Origin: Amyelois transitella
Lineage: Eukaryota; Arthropoda; Insecta; Lepidoptera; Pyralidae
DNA length: 64,000 bases
NCBI RefSeq assembly: GCF_032362555.1
Contig: NC_083526.1
Span: 826,001-890,000 of the forward strand
Reading direction: 5' to 3'
The notes below the pieces were generated by a model. The model ran no database searches, was not told the origin of the DNA, and saw only the letters and a list, made by a program, of their open reading frames with translations. Position 1 is the first letter of the stretch. Each line of letters begins with the position of its first letter. Positions 1-11,399 of the stretch are shown here, in pieces. A program made the position numbers and the translations under genes.

Positions 1-292
1 GCTCAGTAGGATTTTTCAACAGATTAACCATCTGAATTTAATGCTCAATACGATTTTTTACAATTGAATAAATCAAAATTTCCTACTGACTTTTCTGTGT
101 ATTTCACAGAATTTTCACTATTATCTTTACACTCGCGTCATAAATTAAAGAAAGTGTAGAAGAATTATTTCAGTTGTTTCGATTGTACGATGCGGGATTT
201 TTACTGTGTTATGAATAATTTATTCTTCTTGGTCTTCCTGTCCGTCAATTATATTATTTTTTCCTTTTATTGTTTTGGAAAATTTGTCATGT

Positions 293-344
293 GGTAGATA
301 CCTGATAGTAAGTGACCTATGCCACTTACTATCAGGTATCTACC
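293..344. repeat. Perfect 22-bp inverted repeat, 8-bp loop
   Basis: Arms 293-314 and 323-344 are exact reverse complements. Arm text (CCTGATAGTAAGTG) recalls the start of R5, so it may be two opposed R5 scraps. Confidence 0.9.
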
Positions 345-368
345 CTCACCTATTCTCTCGTTTTAAAC

Positions 369-485
369 ATACATACATACATACGGTCACGCCTATATCC
401 CTTGCGGGGTAGACAGAGCCAACAGTCTTGAAAAGAATGGCCACGTTCAGCTATTTGGCTTAATGAAAGAATTGAGTTTTAAATG
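369..485 (-). mobile_element. R1 partial copy
   Basis: 3' half only, tail plus hairpin region. Confidence 0.75.
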
Positions 486-820
486 TGGTTCTTATTCTTC
501 TTTTAGGTACTCTGAATAACACTTTTGTTTGTGATTTTTATCCTTCGAATCTTTTATTCGTTTTCCATTATATCTCACCTTATATCTCAAGTCATCTGTG
601 GTAAATTTAAATACCTTACCAACTATTCCGATATTCTATACTCCGTGTGCACAAAACTTTAGAATTGACTTTTATGTTCTGTGTCACTGAGCAATAACTA
701 AACGAGCGCTGGCGCACATCACTTGTATAATCTCGTAACGCGCTCTGAAGCGTTCAATACAATAGCGTTGTGATGCGATGCGACCAATATTAATGATTTT
801 AAGACCAAAATATACCTACA

Positions 821-1079
821 CATACATACACATGGTCACGTCTATATCCCTTGTGGGGTAGACAGAGCCAACAGTCTTGAAAAGACTGAAAGGCCACGTA
901 CAGCTGTTTGGCTTTTGGATAGAATTGAGATTCAAATAGTGACAGGTTGCTAGCACATCGCCTAAAAGAAGAATTCCAAGTTTATAAATCAATCCCTTAG
1001 TCGTCTTTTACGACATCTGTGGGGAAGAGATGGAGTAGTCCTATTCTTTTTTCCATTGGTGCCGGGAACCACACGGCAC
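821..1079 (-). mobile_element. R1 full-length copy
   Basis: From a CATACATA tail to GTGCCGGGAACCACACGGCAC (reverse). Confidence 0.85.
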
Positions 1080-1870
1080 TCACAGTTACGTATTAACTGT
1101 AAAAAAGAAATTTGAAATGGTATCAAAATTGTTTACCTTCATTACAGAACATAAAGTAAGTGTAGTGTCGCAAGAGCGTTCGGATTTTAGTGTCAATTCT
1201 GTTCCAACTATATTTCGACACAATTCGCTCGGCGACTTTCCCGCTTTTTATGCTCGGACGGCGCTGAAATCCTATTACTGTCGTTAGTTTACAGAAAATA
1301 CTGAGTTTGTACGTATACCAGATGGAACTTTAATATCACTACATAGTATAAAACAAAGTCGCCCATTTTGTCTGTAGTCCCTTCGTATGCATAAAACTTT
1401 AAAACTACGCAACGGATTTTGATGCGGTTTTCACTAATAGAAAGAGTATTTTCTCCGACAGGTTTTTATATATAATTGAAATACATTGAAACTATATTAG
1501 CTGAGTTATAGCGATTTATGTCCAAGAAGTCAGAAAAAAAATCTAATTGAAGATTGCATTTGTGCGTGCGCCGCTTATACCGTTGGATACAAGTAAGAAC
1601 AATGTATAGCAAAAACATTGGTCTTTATTAGTTCTACAAAAAAGTCCGCGATGATATATATCTAGCTTTTTTATTTAAGTCACAAAAACTACTTTTCTGT
1701 ATTAAAAAAACATTTAATTCGTTGGGTGATGTTTAACTGGTGATATAACCAATAATACATATATCCTTATCAAAATAAGTAAGTTCATCATCACGAGCAT
1801 TTAATTTAGATTATTTTTGCAGTTTACAGTGTGTTATTTAGACATATAGTTTAGGAGATATCACGATATT
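1080..1870. other. Intergenic, old repeat-like DNA
   Basis: ACTACGCAACGGATTTTGATG near 1400-1550 resembles non-autonomous repeat text; a matching GCGCGGGTCAGCTAGTG end sits at 2616-2632. No gene. Confidence 0.4.
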
Positions 1871-1919
1871 AGTATTGCGGCACGGTACGGGCCGGCCGCG
1901 GCGGCGGGGGCAGCGTCCC

Positions 1920-1927
1920 TATAAATA
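1920..1927 (+). promoter_or_regulatory. TATA-like box upstream of the hairpin
   Basis: TATAAATA after a GGCCGGCCGCGGCGGCGGGG patch. Promoter role is inferred only. Confidence 0.35.
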
Positions 1928-1939
1928 GCGCGTCGGCGG

Positions 1940-2030
1940 ACAGCGGGACGTTTTTAGGCGAGGGCTTGACGCTCCTCCTAAAAGGCTGTTAGGAGGAGCG
2001 TCAAGCCCTCGCCTAAAAACGTCCCGCTGT
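1940..2030. repeat. Perfect 41-bp inverted repeat, 9-bp loop
   Basis: Arms 1940-1980 and 1990-2030 are exact reverse complements; the loop is AAAGGCTGT. It lies in a GC-rich patch, 13 bp after TATAAATA (1920-1927), and is followed by 19 A residues at 2069-2087. Confidence 0.92.
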
Positions 2031-2089
2031 AATAGAGAATGCCCCTCAGGCAAACTATGTTCTCATAGAAAAAAAAAAAAAAAAAAACA

Positions 2090-3160
2090 GCGGCTCCCCA
2101 TTAGCACTTTGAAATTGGAAGCGATCGGACGCGTTTATTTATCGCAGCTCTTTGAGAAAAATAAAACGTGCTTTTCAGCGCGACAACAATAATTGTATGA
2201 TAATAGTAGGTATTGTATTCTAAGGTTAGTATTAAATCGCACTTATTAGTAAGATTAGTTTTTAAAAATATAAAACCGTAATTTATGGATTGATATTTTC
2301 TATTAAGATTTTGGTTAAAATTTAAAGTTAGGTCAATTTAATATTAGGGAAATAATTAAATTAAAAAAAAATCGTAATTTAAGGTAAGATAAGTTCAGAA
2401 AAAGAACTTAATAGAATAGGTATCTTTCTTTTGTTTCTAAGTACATATTTAGATATTTTTTTACTGAGGCACATGCGAATAATATGGGAGTTAGTGTCAT
2501 AATGTGAAACGCGGTTAAGGGAAAGAGAAGTTATTGTCAATTGAAAATTAGTATCCAATATGTGTTGGTGCGTTGACTGTATTTGTCGAAGTAGCGGGAT
2601 ACACGCAAACGAAGTTGCGCGGGTCAGCTAGTGATTTAATAAAAAGAAAGTGATAACTTAATTTTGTGTTCAGACATACAAAGATAGGTAGATGAAACTT
2701 ACTTACCTACTTGCCACGATAGCTACATACTTACGTCGCTTCATCCACTTTCATCATTGTCTCAATGCAAAATCGGCGAAGGATATCCTTGTTTTATGTT
2801 ATTGGAAATTGTCACAAAAAGTTATCATGATTCTAACGAAAAATGTCAAAAATGAGTAATCAAATTAAAAAAATAATATTACAATGATTGAACTTGATTT
2901 TCAGGGGTGACAATGGCTATTTTTATAAATTCCCAATTAAACAAAGACTCGGCCAAAAGCTAGTAATATTGCAGTAACAGCATTTGCATATTAGCTTAGA
3001 AAACCAGTTTAGCTAAAAGTCTAGTTAATTAGGTTAATGCAGCGTTGTTTGTTTGAGCTAGAATCTAGAATTATAAACGTAAAATCTAGAAAGTTTATTC
3101 AACTCATTCTTTGTTTGGATGAAGTGAATTAACACACAAGTAAGTTCAGCTGTAACTATT
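2090..3160. other. AT-rich intergenic DNA
   Basis: No coding signal, splice pattern or high-copy family seen apart from the repeat end near 2630. Confidence 0.5.
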
Positions 3161-3167
3161 GTTTCAT

Positions 3168-3416
3168 GCATACATATAATCACGTCTATATCCCTTGCGG
3201 GGTAGATAGAGTCAACAGTCTCGATACGACCGATAGGCCACATTCAGCTGCCTGGTTCAATGATAGAATTGAAATTCCAAGGGTGACAGGTTGTTAGTTC
3301 ATCGCCTAAAATTAGAATCCCGAGTTTATAAGCCTATTCCTTAGTCACCTTTTACGGCATCCACGGGAACGAGATGGTCCTATTCTTTTTTTTATTAGTG
3401 CCGGGAACCACACGGC
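3168..3416 (-). mobile_element. R1 near-full copy
   Basis: Diverged but colinear with the reference copy. Confidence 0.8.
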
Positions 3417-3557
3417 TCTATTGTTTCATGTATAATTATACCTTTTATTAAAAGATGCAAGTAAACATGAACTCATAATCTTATTAAGTATTTTTTGAAA
3501 AAAGAAAACTGCATTATTGTAGGTAACCCGTGCAGAGGTGACAAACAATTCATTCAT

Positions 3558-3778
3558 TCATATAGTCACGTCTAAATCCCTTACGGGGTAGACAGAGCCA
3601 ACAGTCTTGAAGATACTGAAAGGCTGAAAGCTGTTTGGCTATATGATAGAATTGAGATTCAAGTAATAAGAATCACAAGTTTATAAGCCCATCTTTTAGT
3701 CGCCTCTTACGGCGTCCATGTGAATGAGATGGAGTGGTCCTATTCGTTTTTATATTGGCGCCGGGAACCACACGGCAC
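3558..3778 (-). mobile_element. R1 copy with internal deletion
   Basis: Both ends present; about 40 bp missing from the middle. Confidence 0.8.
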
Positions 3779-3818
3779 AAACAACTCAACTTATTCTCGC
3801 ATTTATAATAGGTATTAG

Positions 3819-4097
3819 TTGGTATTTAGATTACTAGGAAGCTGTGACCTCCAAAAGCCAACACAAGATGTAAACCTTCCGATTGTTCCCGGCTCGATCA
3901 TTAATTCACAACGTCCATTCGTATCTGAAATCGATATTTTATCAGCGCTGAACATTCGTAATTACCTGCCAAACTGTTCTAAAATTCGGTTTGCTAGCGG
4001 CCATCCATCGGCGGTTGCCTCTGTCAAAAGGAATATATACGTAAATGTGGGTCAGATGACGGACATTCCATTCGTCCAAGGCTGGGGGTGTTCTTAA
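3819..4097 (+). other. Unrecognised 92-codon open frame
   Basis: Open frame between an R1 and R9. It reads through VPGSIINSQRPFVSEID and VKRNIYVNVGQMTDIPFV. It begins with a non-ATG codon (first codon TTG), lacks obvious splice sites, and matches nothing I recognise. Amino-acid composition is not low-complexity. Possibly a decayed exon. Confidence 0.3.
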
Positions 4098-4110
4098 TCT
4101 ATACATATAA

Positions 4111-4425
4111 CTAGCTGTCCCGGCAAACGTTGTTTTGCCATATAAATATTTTTTAGTTAAAAAAAAATGTTAACGGTGGACAACCCTTAACACTTAGGGG
4201 TATAAAAAATTGATGTTAGCCGATTCTCAGACCTACTGAATATACGTACATACATAAAATCACGCCTCTTTCCCGGAGGGGTAGGCAGAGACTACCTCTT
4301 TCCACTTGCCACGATCCCTGCATACTTCCTACTGAATATGCATGCAAAATTTGGTTAAAATCGGTAAAGCCGTTTCGGAGGAGTACGGAAACAAACATTG
4401 TGACACGAGAATTTTATATATAAGA
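4111..4425 (+). mobile_element. R9 repeat with nested R4
   Basis: AGCTGTCCCGGCAAACGTTG to GACACGAGAATTTTATATAT; the R4 insert occupies 4244-4327. Confidence 0.8.
4244..4327 (-). mobile_element. R4 LINE 3' fragment nested in R9, with 12-bp target-site duplication
   Basis: Inverted R4 tail bounded by CCTACTGAATAT at 4232-4243 and again at 4328-4339. Confidence 0.85.
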
Positions 4426-4439
4426 TAATACAGTAAAAA

Positions 4440-5090
4440 TATTTTGTTTACGTACATTGAATATTTTTGACTGAAATGGATAGAGGGACACTTAGAATGA
4501 ATAATGGAAAGATTATTTTTTTTAAATTTTTTGTCTCTCTGTCTTTATGAATGTATGATTACGCATATCACCGAAAGTACTCAACCGATTTACTTAAAAC
4601 TTTCACCAATTGCTTTGCTTTAACTCAGAAAAACATTCAAATTTTGTTTCGTTATCGTCATTTGAATGAACTCAAGGCATGAGTTTGCTTGCAAATAAGT
4701 TACGAAATTTAAAATTTAAAGTCATTTATCATTGTATGACAGCATAACATATAAATATAAGTGAATATCCTGGTTTTGCCGCACATAACATACGTAATTC
4801 TCACGCAAAAAGTTTTTGGTTTTTTAGTCTACATTAATTTCGACACCATCGCAGCGGTCTCGATGGTCCAGACAGACAGACAGACAGAAAAAAACAAGAT
4901 ATTTTTTTTATAAAAATAATTTTTTTTGTTATGTTTGTGTATTTTATTTAAAAATAGAAATTCTTTGAATTTACTTTACTCAAAGAATTGCTTAATTGGT
5001 CAAAAAAATATTTACTAATGTTACTATATTGATTTATTTCATTTTTATTAATATTACTATTTATTTCACATTATTTTGTCTTTTCGGGAT
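4440..5090. other. AT-rich intergenic DNA
   Basis: Short CAGACAGACAGACAGA run at 4870; nothing else. Confidence 0.5.
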
Positions 5091-5091
5091 T

Positions 5092-5345
5092 ATTGGCTCT
5101 GTCTACCCCGTAAGGGATATAGACGTGACTATATGTATGTATGTTTATTCACATTATTGTAGATTCAACTCGTAATTTACGCGGACGAAGTCGCGGGCAA
5201 CAGCTAGTGCCAAAATAAATAAATCTTTATCAAAATGTAAAAATATATTTTTATGGGCTAACGACCTGTCACTATTTCAAACTCAATTCCATCGTAAAGC
5301 CATACAGCTGAACGCAGCTTTTATGCTCCTTTTAAGACTGTTAGT
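5092..5345 (+). mobile_element. R1 fragments, scrambled
   Basis: A tail-only piece (5092-5145) and a mid-body piece (5252-5345). Confidence 0.6.
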
Positions 5346-5428
5346 TTTTTAGTTAGTTAGTTAGTTTTTTTTAGACAAAGACGAGACTAATAGAAAAAAT
5401 ATTTTGTTTGTACATTTAGTTCACGTCT

Positions 5429-5648
5429 ATAGGACCACTCCATCTCTCTCGCATGGATGTCGTAAAGGACGAATAGAAATAGAATTATAAACCTGTGATT
5501 CTTTTTCTAGGCGATAGGCTAGCAACCTGTTATTATTTGAATTTCAATTCCATCATTAAGCTTTACAGCGGAAACATGGCTTTTTAGTCTTTTCACTAAT
5601 GTTGGCTCTGTCTACCCCGCAAGGGATATAGACGTGACCATATGTATG
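5429..5648 (+). mobile_element. R1 copy lacking the 5' hairpin
   Basis: Begins at AGGACCACTCC and ends at the TATG tail. Confidence 0.75.
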
Positions 5649-5836
5649 ACCTATGTATAAACACGCGAAAAAGAATATGTGTTTAGAAGGAGAGTCTCAA
5701 GCGACTCCGCAAACAAATGCTAGTTAACAATACATATTTGCATTGTACAATGTTTGCAAGGCAAACATGACTCAAAATAATGAAACTGCGATTGAAATGT
5801 CGAAATGGAATGAATGCCGCGAGTATATGTATTACT

Positions 5837-6035
5837 AGAGGCCGCCCGCGACTTCGTCCGCGTGGAATCAATCCAGCGGGAACTCCAGGATAAAAAGTAG
5901 CCTATATGTTATTCTGGGTCTTCGGCTACCTACATACCAAAATTCAACGTAATCGGTTCAGTAGTTTTTGCGTGAAACAGTAACAAACATCCATACTGAC
6001 ATACTCACAAACATTCGCATTTATAATATTGGTAG
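5837..6035 (+). mobile_element. R3 repeat
   Basis: GAGGCCGCCCGCGACTTCG to TTATAATATTGGTAGGAT. Confidence 0.8.
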
Positions 6036-6231
6036 GATTACTAAAGAGCTCTGACCGCTTGAAACGAAAAACCCCGTTTACTCCCGTTCCCGCGGGAATT
6101 TCTATAATCCTTTCGGATGTCTCCTAGTAACAATCGACCTTCCAGCCAAATTTCATCTTTATTGGCCCAGTAGTTTTTGAGATTTCGCAATCAGTGAGTG
6201 AGTGCTTTTCGCTTTGAATATGCTTACAAAT

Positions 6232-6448
6232 AGACTCCATCTCTTGCCCATGGATGTTGTAAAAGGCGACTAAGGGATATGCTTACAAACATGGGATTTT
6301 TTTTAGGCGATGGGCGAGCAATCTATCACTATTTGAATCTCAATTCTATCATTAAGCCAAATAGCTGAACGTGGCCATTCAGTCTTTTCAAGACTATGAC
6401 TCTGTCCACCCCGCAAGGGATATAGACGTGACCATGTGTATGTATGAG
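6232..6448 (+). mobile_element. R1 5'-truncated copy
   Basis: CCCATGGATG through the TATG tail. Confidence 0.75.
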
Positions 6449-6811
6449 ATTGTTAAAGTCGATAAAGGGAATCGAATGTTCATTTACTGAGTTCTCGGCA
6501 AGCTGATCCCGATATTGACTCGGCACAGTAGTTCAGGCGTATTATGTAGCATGACACACTGACATGCCTCGGAGAGGCGTTGCTGAAATTTCAGTGGGGA
6601 TTAGCTTTGTAACCCAGATGAAGCTACGCTATAATGACTTGAAGCTATAATAAAACTTTGTTAAGTACTAAATATTTATGTAGGTATGTAATATCTTTAT
6701 TGTATAGAAATTTACACAGTAATAAGAAAATAGTACATAGTTATACAAAGAAACAATTCAATTGCGTACTTATTCAATTATTATCATTTAATTACATTTT
6801 TAATATGGCAA

Positions 6812-7055
6812 ATATAATGATTAATCTTTGGCGATATCTCTACGCCACAAGTCACAACAGCCAAGCGATGCTATCAGCCAATAAACAGCGAAGAGTAATT
6901 CGCGCAAGCAAAGATTTCACGGATTGGAGGATATATGTATAAAAAATCCGACACAACATCGTGTGTCGCGCGGTTCCCCAGACATGACACCTAGCCTAGC
7001 GTAAGATCTTCCCTTTGCGGGGGTCGAGCTTGAATCATCGCTCCTGCAACAAATC
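6812..7055 (-). repeat. R7 repeat, dispersed copy
   Basis: Reverse relative of the segment inside the terminal-exon array: GCCACAAGTCAC, CGCGCAAGCAAAGATTTCAC, TTCCCCAGACATGACACC, GAATCATCGCTCC. Confidence 0.7.
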
Positions 7056-7072
7056 TTAAAGATGAATTACAT

Positions 7073-7247
7073 GCCTTTCCCATGGATGTCGTAAAAGGCG
7101 ACTGAGGGATAGGCTTATATACTTGGGATTTTTGGGCAACCTGTCACTGTTGGGATCTCAATTCTATCTTTAAGCCATGCAGCTGAACATGGCTTTTAGG
7201 TCTTTTGCAGACTATTGGCTCTGTCTACCCCGCAAGGGATATAGGGT
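7073..7247 (+). mobile_element. R1 5'-truncated copy
   Basis: Starts CTTTCCCATGGATGTCG; loses the final tail. Confidence 0.7.
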
Positions 7248-7269
7248 TGATTGTATAAATGTATATAAA

Positions 7270-7545
7270 ATGCATACATTATAGCTGTGCCCGCGACTTT
7301 GTCCGAGTGGAAGTTGACGTGGAGTTATTTTGGGCATCATTGAAGCCCACAAAGATGAATAACTTTCCCCGTTTTATTTTCCATTATTTCTTTGCTCCAT
7401 ATAGCAGCAGTGTGATGTTATATAGCCTAAAGCCTTCCTCGATAAATGGTCTATTCAAGAATTTTTCAATTCGAAGCAGTAGTTCATGAGATTAGCGCGT
7501 TCAAACAAACAAACAAACTCTTCAGCTTTATAATATTAGTATAGA
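7270..7545 (+). mobile_element. R2 repeat
   Basis: AGCTGTGCCCGCGACTTTGTC to TTATAATATTAGTATAGAT, a lepidopteran-type non-autonomous repeat of about 270 bp. Confidence 0.8.
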
Positions 7546-7939
7546 TATGTATGTATGATGTTTGATGAACGAGTGATTATGTGTATTTTAAGAGAAATCT
7601 TATCTATCAGTGGATAGCTGCCTCATTTCACAGAATTCCCCTCATCGTTGTCGCAGCTATGTTAACGCCCCCGGATATGTTTGTGTCAGTAATAGGCAAT
7701 ATCTGGCTACAGAATATTTTGAGTGCTTCATGGTTTCAAATTTCAATGTTATAAGTAATATATCTTTCCTTGAACCAAATGCTTTGCTTGCACGAAGAGA
7801 GTTATGTATGTAAATGAATGAAGCGATTGATGTATGAAGGAGATCGCATGAATTAAGGGTAGGTAATGATTTTTTTTTTATTTATATGAACAGTAGCCAT
7901 TCTTAAAGTATTTACAATATGACTTTATCCGGTACAACA

Positions 7940-8205
7940 AGTTGTGCCCGCGACCCCGTCCGCGATGAATAGTTATTTTGAGCATCATTGAAGCCCTCAA
8001 GGGTGAATCATTTTCTCCGTTTTTTTCACATTTTCCATTACTTTTTCGCTCTTAATAGTTGAAAAGTGATGTTATATAGCCTAAAGCCTACCTCTATAAA
8101 GGATTTATTCAACGCAAAAAGAATGTTTCAATTCGAACCAGAAGTTCCTGAGATTAGCGCGTTCAAACAAACAAACTCTTCAGCTTTAAAATATTAGTAT
8201 AGATT
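7940..8205 (+). mobile_element. R2 repeat
   Basis: Second R2 in the same orientation. Confidence 0.8.
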
Positions 8206-8462
8206 AATTAACTTATACACTTAAATAAACTAACTCACTTACTATTAAATTGCACGTGACGCCAATAAGTTATATTATTTTAACGTAACCTGCCATTACA
8301 ATGTGGATGAAATGTAAAAACTACGCAGGGAACGCGGCGGGTGAATAGATTTTTTTGTTTAAGAATATTTGTAAGTAAAGAATTGACAACTTAGCATTGT
8401 GAATGAATAAATTATTGATTATTTTTTTAAATAATTTATACAGTATTGCATTGTGCAGTACT

Positions 8463-8608
8463 GCTTGGCTTAATGATAGAATTGAGATTCAAATATTGAC
8501 CGGTTGCTAGCCCATTGTCTAAAAGAAGAATACCAAGTTTAAAAGCCTATCCATTAGTCGCCTCTTACGATATCCGTGGGAATGAGACAGTGTAGTTCAC
8601 TGCCGGGA
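8463..8608 (-). mobile_element. R1 5' half
   Basis: Reverse copy from the GGCTTAATGATAG segment to TGCCGGGA. Confidence 0.7.
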
Positions 8609-8609
8609 A

Positions 8610-9440
8610 ATAGATACCTGGGTGAAATTATGAGTTACGCAGGTTTTTAGGATCTCTGGCGTAAAATTATCGAGGTTCCTTTTAAAAAGCGTGACGTAAA
8701 AATAAGTCGTAAAAGAATGTCGCCTGACATTCATATATGCTAATGTCAAGGAGTTGCGAATCAAATAGAGTATGAAAAATAAATTGCTTCTCATTGCTAT
8801 CTGATGCCCGTGGCTTGGCTCGTTAAGAATATAAATTTATATTAGACAAAATATTAATATATTAATTTTATTTCAAATATTAATAATAAACTAACTTTCG
8901 CATTTCTTTTGAGATCAAATAAATTAAAAATAAATTTTAGGTCTTTTCAAATGCTGTACTAACTGAACTTAAATTATGTAAGTCAGCCTTAAAATATGTT
9001 AAATCACTATTACACTTGGCGCTATCAAAAATTCTATACAAGGACATCATATAAATATTATAAAGTTCATTAAAATTTGCTGGCATTAGTACTGTTAATT
9101 ATTTAATTTGAGCTACGAGTACAACACGCGAAGAGAACCCAATTTTAATCAGAGCATGCTGACTCCATTCAATTCTTACTTCTTTGACAGGTACGTTTGT
9201 CGGCCATTTTGTTTTTATGCTTTTATTAAGATGGCGGAGCGGGAATACTTGTTGAAAATTTGACGAAAACACGTTGTGTTTAAACATGAGGCGTGCATGT
9301 TATTGGGACAGGGTTTGACGTAGGGGTAGTTAAGAGATACTTTGTCGGAAGAGTGCGCAGCGCAAAAAAAAATATAGCAAATTATATTTTTACAAAAACG
9401 GCTGCCTTATTTTTATTATTTTTTATATCATATTGGATAA
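8610..9440. other. Intergenic DNA with YY1-like motifs
   Basis: GGCCATTTTG (9212) and AAGATGGCGGAG (9229) face each other within 40 bp. No gene. Confidence 0.35.
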
Positions 9441-9446
9441 GGCATA

Positions 9447-9699
9447 TGCCGTGTGGTTCCCGGCACCAATAGAAAAAAGAATAGGACCACTCCATCTCTC
9501 TCCCATGGATGTCGTTAAAGGCAACTAAGGGGTAGGCTTATAAACTTGGGATTCTTGTTTTAGGCGATAGGCTAGCAATCTGTCTCTATTTGAATCTCAA
9601 TTATATCTTAAAGCCAAATAGCTGAACGTGGCCAATTAGTCTTTACAAGACTGATGGCTCTGTCTACCCTGCGAGAGATATAGACGTGATTATATGTTT
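9447..9699 (+). mobile_element. R1 full-length copy
   Basis: TGCCGTGTGGTTCCCGGCAC through GACGTGATTATATG. Confidence 0.85.
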
Positions 9700-9709
9700 A
9701 TATTGATAA

Positions 9710-10010
9710 GGCATTTGTCTTACATCTCACCTGATGGTAAGTGACGATGAAGGCGTTACATGCCTGTCCTATGCTCTTTTACAATGTATTCTCTCGTCCG
9801 CATTCTATTCTAAAGTTGACGATCTTCAAGAAAATGCTGCAGTGCAGTTTGTTACCGCTTCTTCTGCACTGACGCCTTGGAAGCGGCAGTAAACTTAGTT
9901 TTTAAGTAATTTATTTGACGTCAACCAATGTTGTGAAACTAAAAGTTTTGACAATTATTAAGCGATATGAAGTATCCTATAATAATGAATAAAAATTATG
10001 AATTTTAATT
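9710..10010 (+). mobile_element. R5 LINE-like 3' end
   Basis: ATCTCACCTGATGGTAAGTG at the start, GCTGCAGTGCAGTTTGTTAC and TTTGACGTCAACCAATG inside, AATAAAAATT at the end. Confidence 0.7.
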
Positions 10011-10456
10011 TGAATTTTTATTCTACTTTTTAATGTTCGCAGACATGTGTAGTATTCTTTTGTTGACTTTATCTTGGTTTTGTATAAACCAAAGGGCTTT
10101 ATCAAGCAAACAAATATTTCTTGCTATTTATGTTTGTAAGAAACCTCACACTACTAGACCGATTTTGGCGAAATTTGGAACAGAAATAAGCTAAACTTTT
10201 AGTTAACTTTTATTTTTTGAAATAATGGGACCAAAGTCCAATCTATAGCCAAATTTTTAATAAAAAAAACTAAACGAAGAATATGCCAGTATTGCGCATT
10301 CTACAATAAAAATGGTTGGTAAAAGACCTCAGCATTGTACTCGTAAACTTTGGGAAACATTGTACTGAACAGTACTGTGAGGTTATGAATATTGCACTTG
10401 CTTCACTCGAATGATTTTGTGGCCATTTCTTCACAATTTTGGACAATATGTATTTA

Positions 10457-10718
10457 CATACATACATACATATGGATGGTCACGTCTATATCCCTTGCGG
10501 GGTAGACAGAGCCAACAGTCTTGAAAAGACTGAATGGCCACGTTCAGCTATTTGGCTTAACGATAGAATTGAGATTCAACTAGTGACAGGTTGCTAGCCC
10601 ATCGCCTAAAAAAGAATCCCAAGTTTGTAAGCCTATCCCTTAGTCGCCTTTTACGACATCCATGGGAAAGAGATGGAGTGGTCCTATTCTTTTTGTATTG
10701 GTGAGAGCCACACGGCAC
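10457..10718 (-). mobile_element. R1 SINE-like element, full length, 10-bp target-site duplication
   Basis: Reference R1 copy: a CATACATA tail, then the body with CAGTCTTGAAAAGACTG, and the 5' end lost to GGTGAGAGCCACACGGCAC. The flanks TATGTATTTA at 10447-10456 and 10719-10728 are a perfect duplication, the mark of target-primed reverse transcription. Confidence 0.88.
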
Positions 10719-10772
10719 TATGTATTTAGTTCGTAGATATTTCCTGTTAAGAAGAACGATATTTTTAAAGAT

Positions 10773-10996
10773 ACATAGAATCACGTCTTTATTATCCCTT
10801 GCTGGGTAGACAGAACTAACAGCCTTAAAAAGACTGAAAGGCCACGTTCAGTTGTTTGGCTTAGTAGGTACTTAATTGAGATTCAAATAGTGACAGGTTA
10901 CGAGCCCATCACCTAAAAAAATAATCCCATGTTTATAAACCTTTCGTCGCCTTTTACGTTATCCATAGTCAAGAGATGGAGTGGTCCTATTCTTTT
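10773..10996 (-). mobile_element. R1 copy lacking the 5' hairpin
   Basis: Second R1 only 55 bp from the reference copy. Confidence 0.75.
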
Positions 10997-11360
10997 AACT
11001 ATTAAAACTTAAACTTAACTTTTACTTTTTGAAGATTTTGTAAACAAACAATAAAGTCCTAATTGGAAAACCATTCGATGCGGTACAAAAGAAAACAATA
11101 TAAAAATATTGCGAACCCTATTGTTTTGGAATCAGAGACAAGTGTTCCATTCTTGGGTAGGGTCGGTATCAGTCGTAGGTATGTATCTTAAAATCTATAA
11201 TAGGGAACATGCAATAATTTTAGTTTTGATTTCATTTTAAAGAATTCCATGTAAAATAGGTCTTAACATATTAAAAAAATTAAAACAATCTAATTTATCG
11301 TAAAAAAATGCGGCTTTAAACTGATCGTTTAAATTTTCGCGCCAAAACGGACCTACACTT

Positions 11361-11378
11361 CCAATGACGTCACACGTG
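11361..11378. promoter_or_regulatory. CCAAT, CRE and E-box cluster
   Basis: CCAATGACGTCACACGTG combines CCAAT, TGACGTCA and CACGTG within 18 bp in non-repeat DNA. No gene is visible next to it. Confidence 0.35.
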
Positions 11379-11399
11379 TCTGACACTGGTCGTGCTTGC

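Noticed and set aside
1940..2030. Rho-independent terminator
   Set aside because: The genome is eukaryotic; a 41-bp perfect hairpin with a distant A-tract has no such role here.
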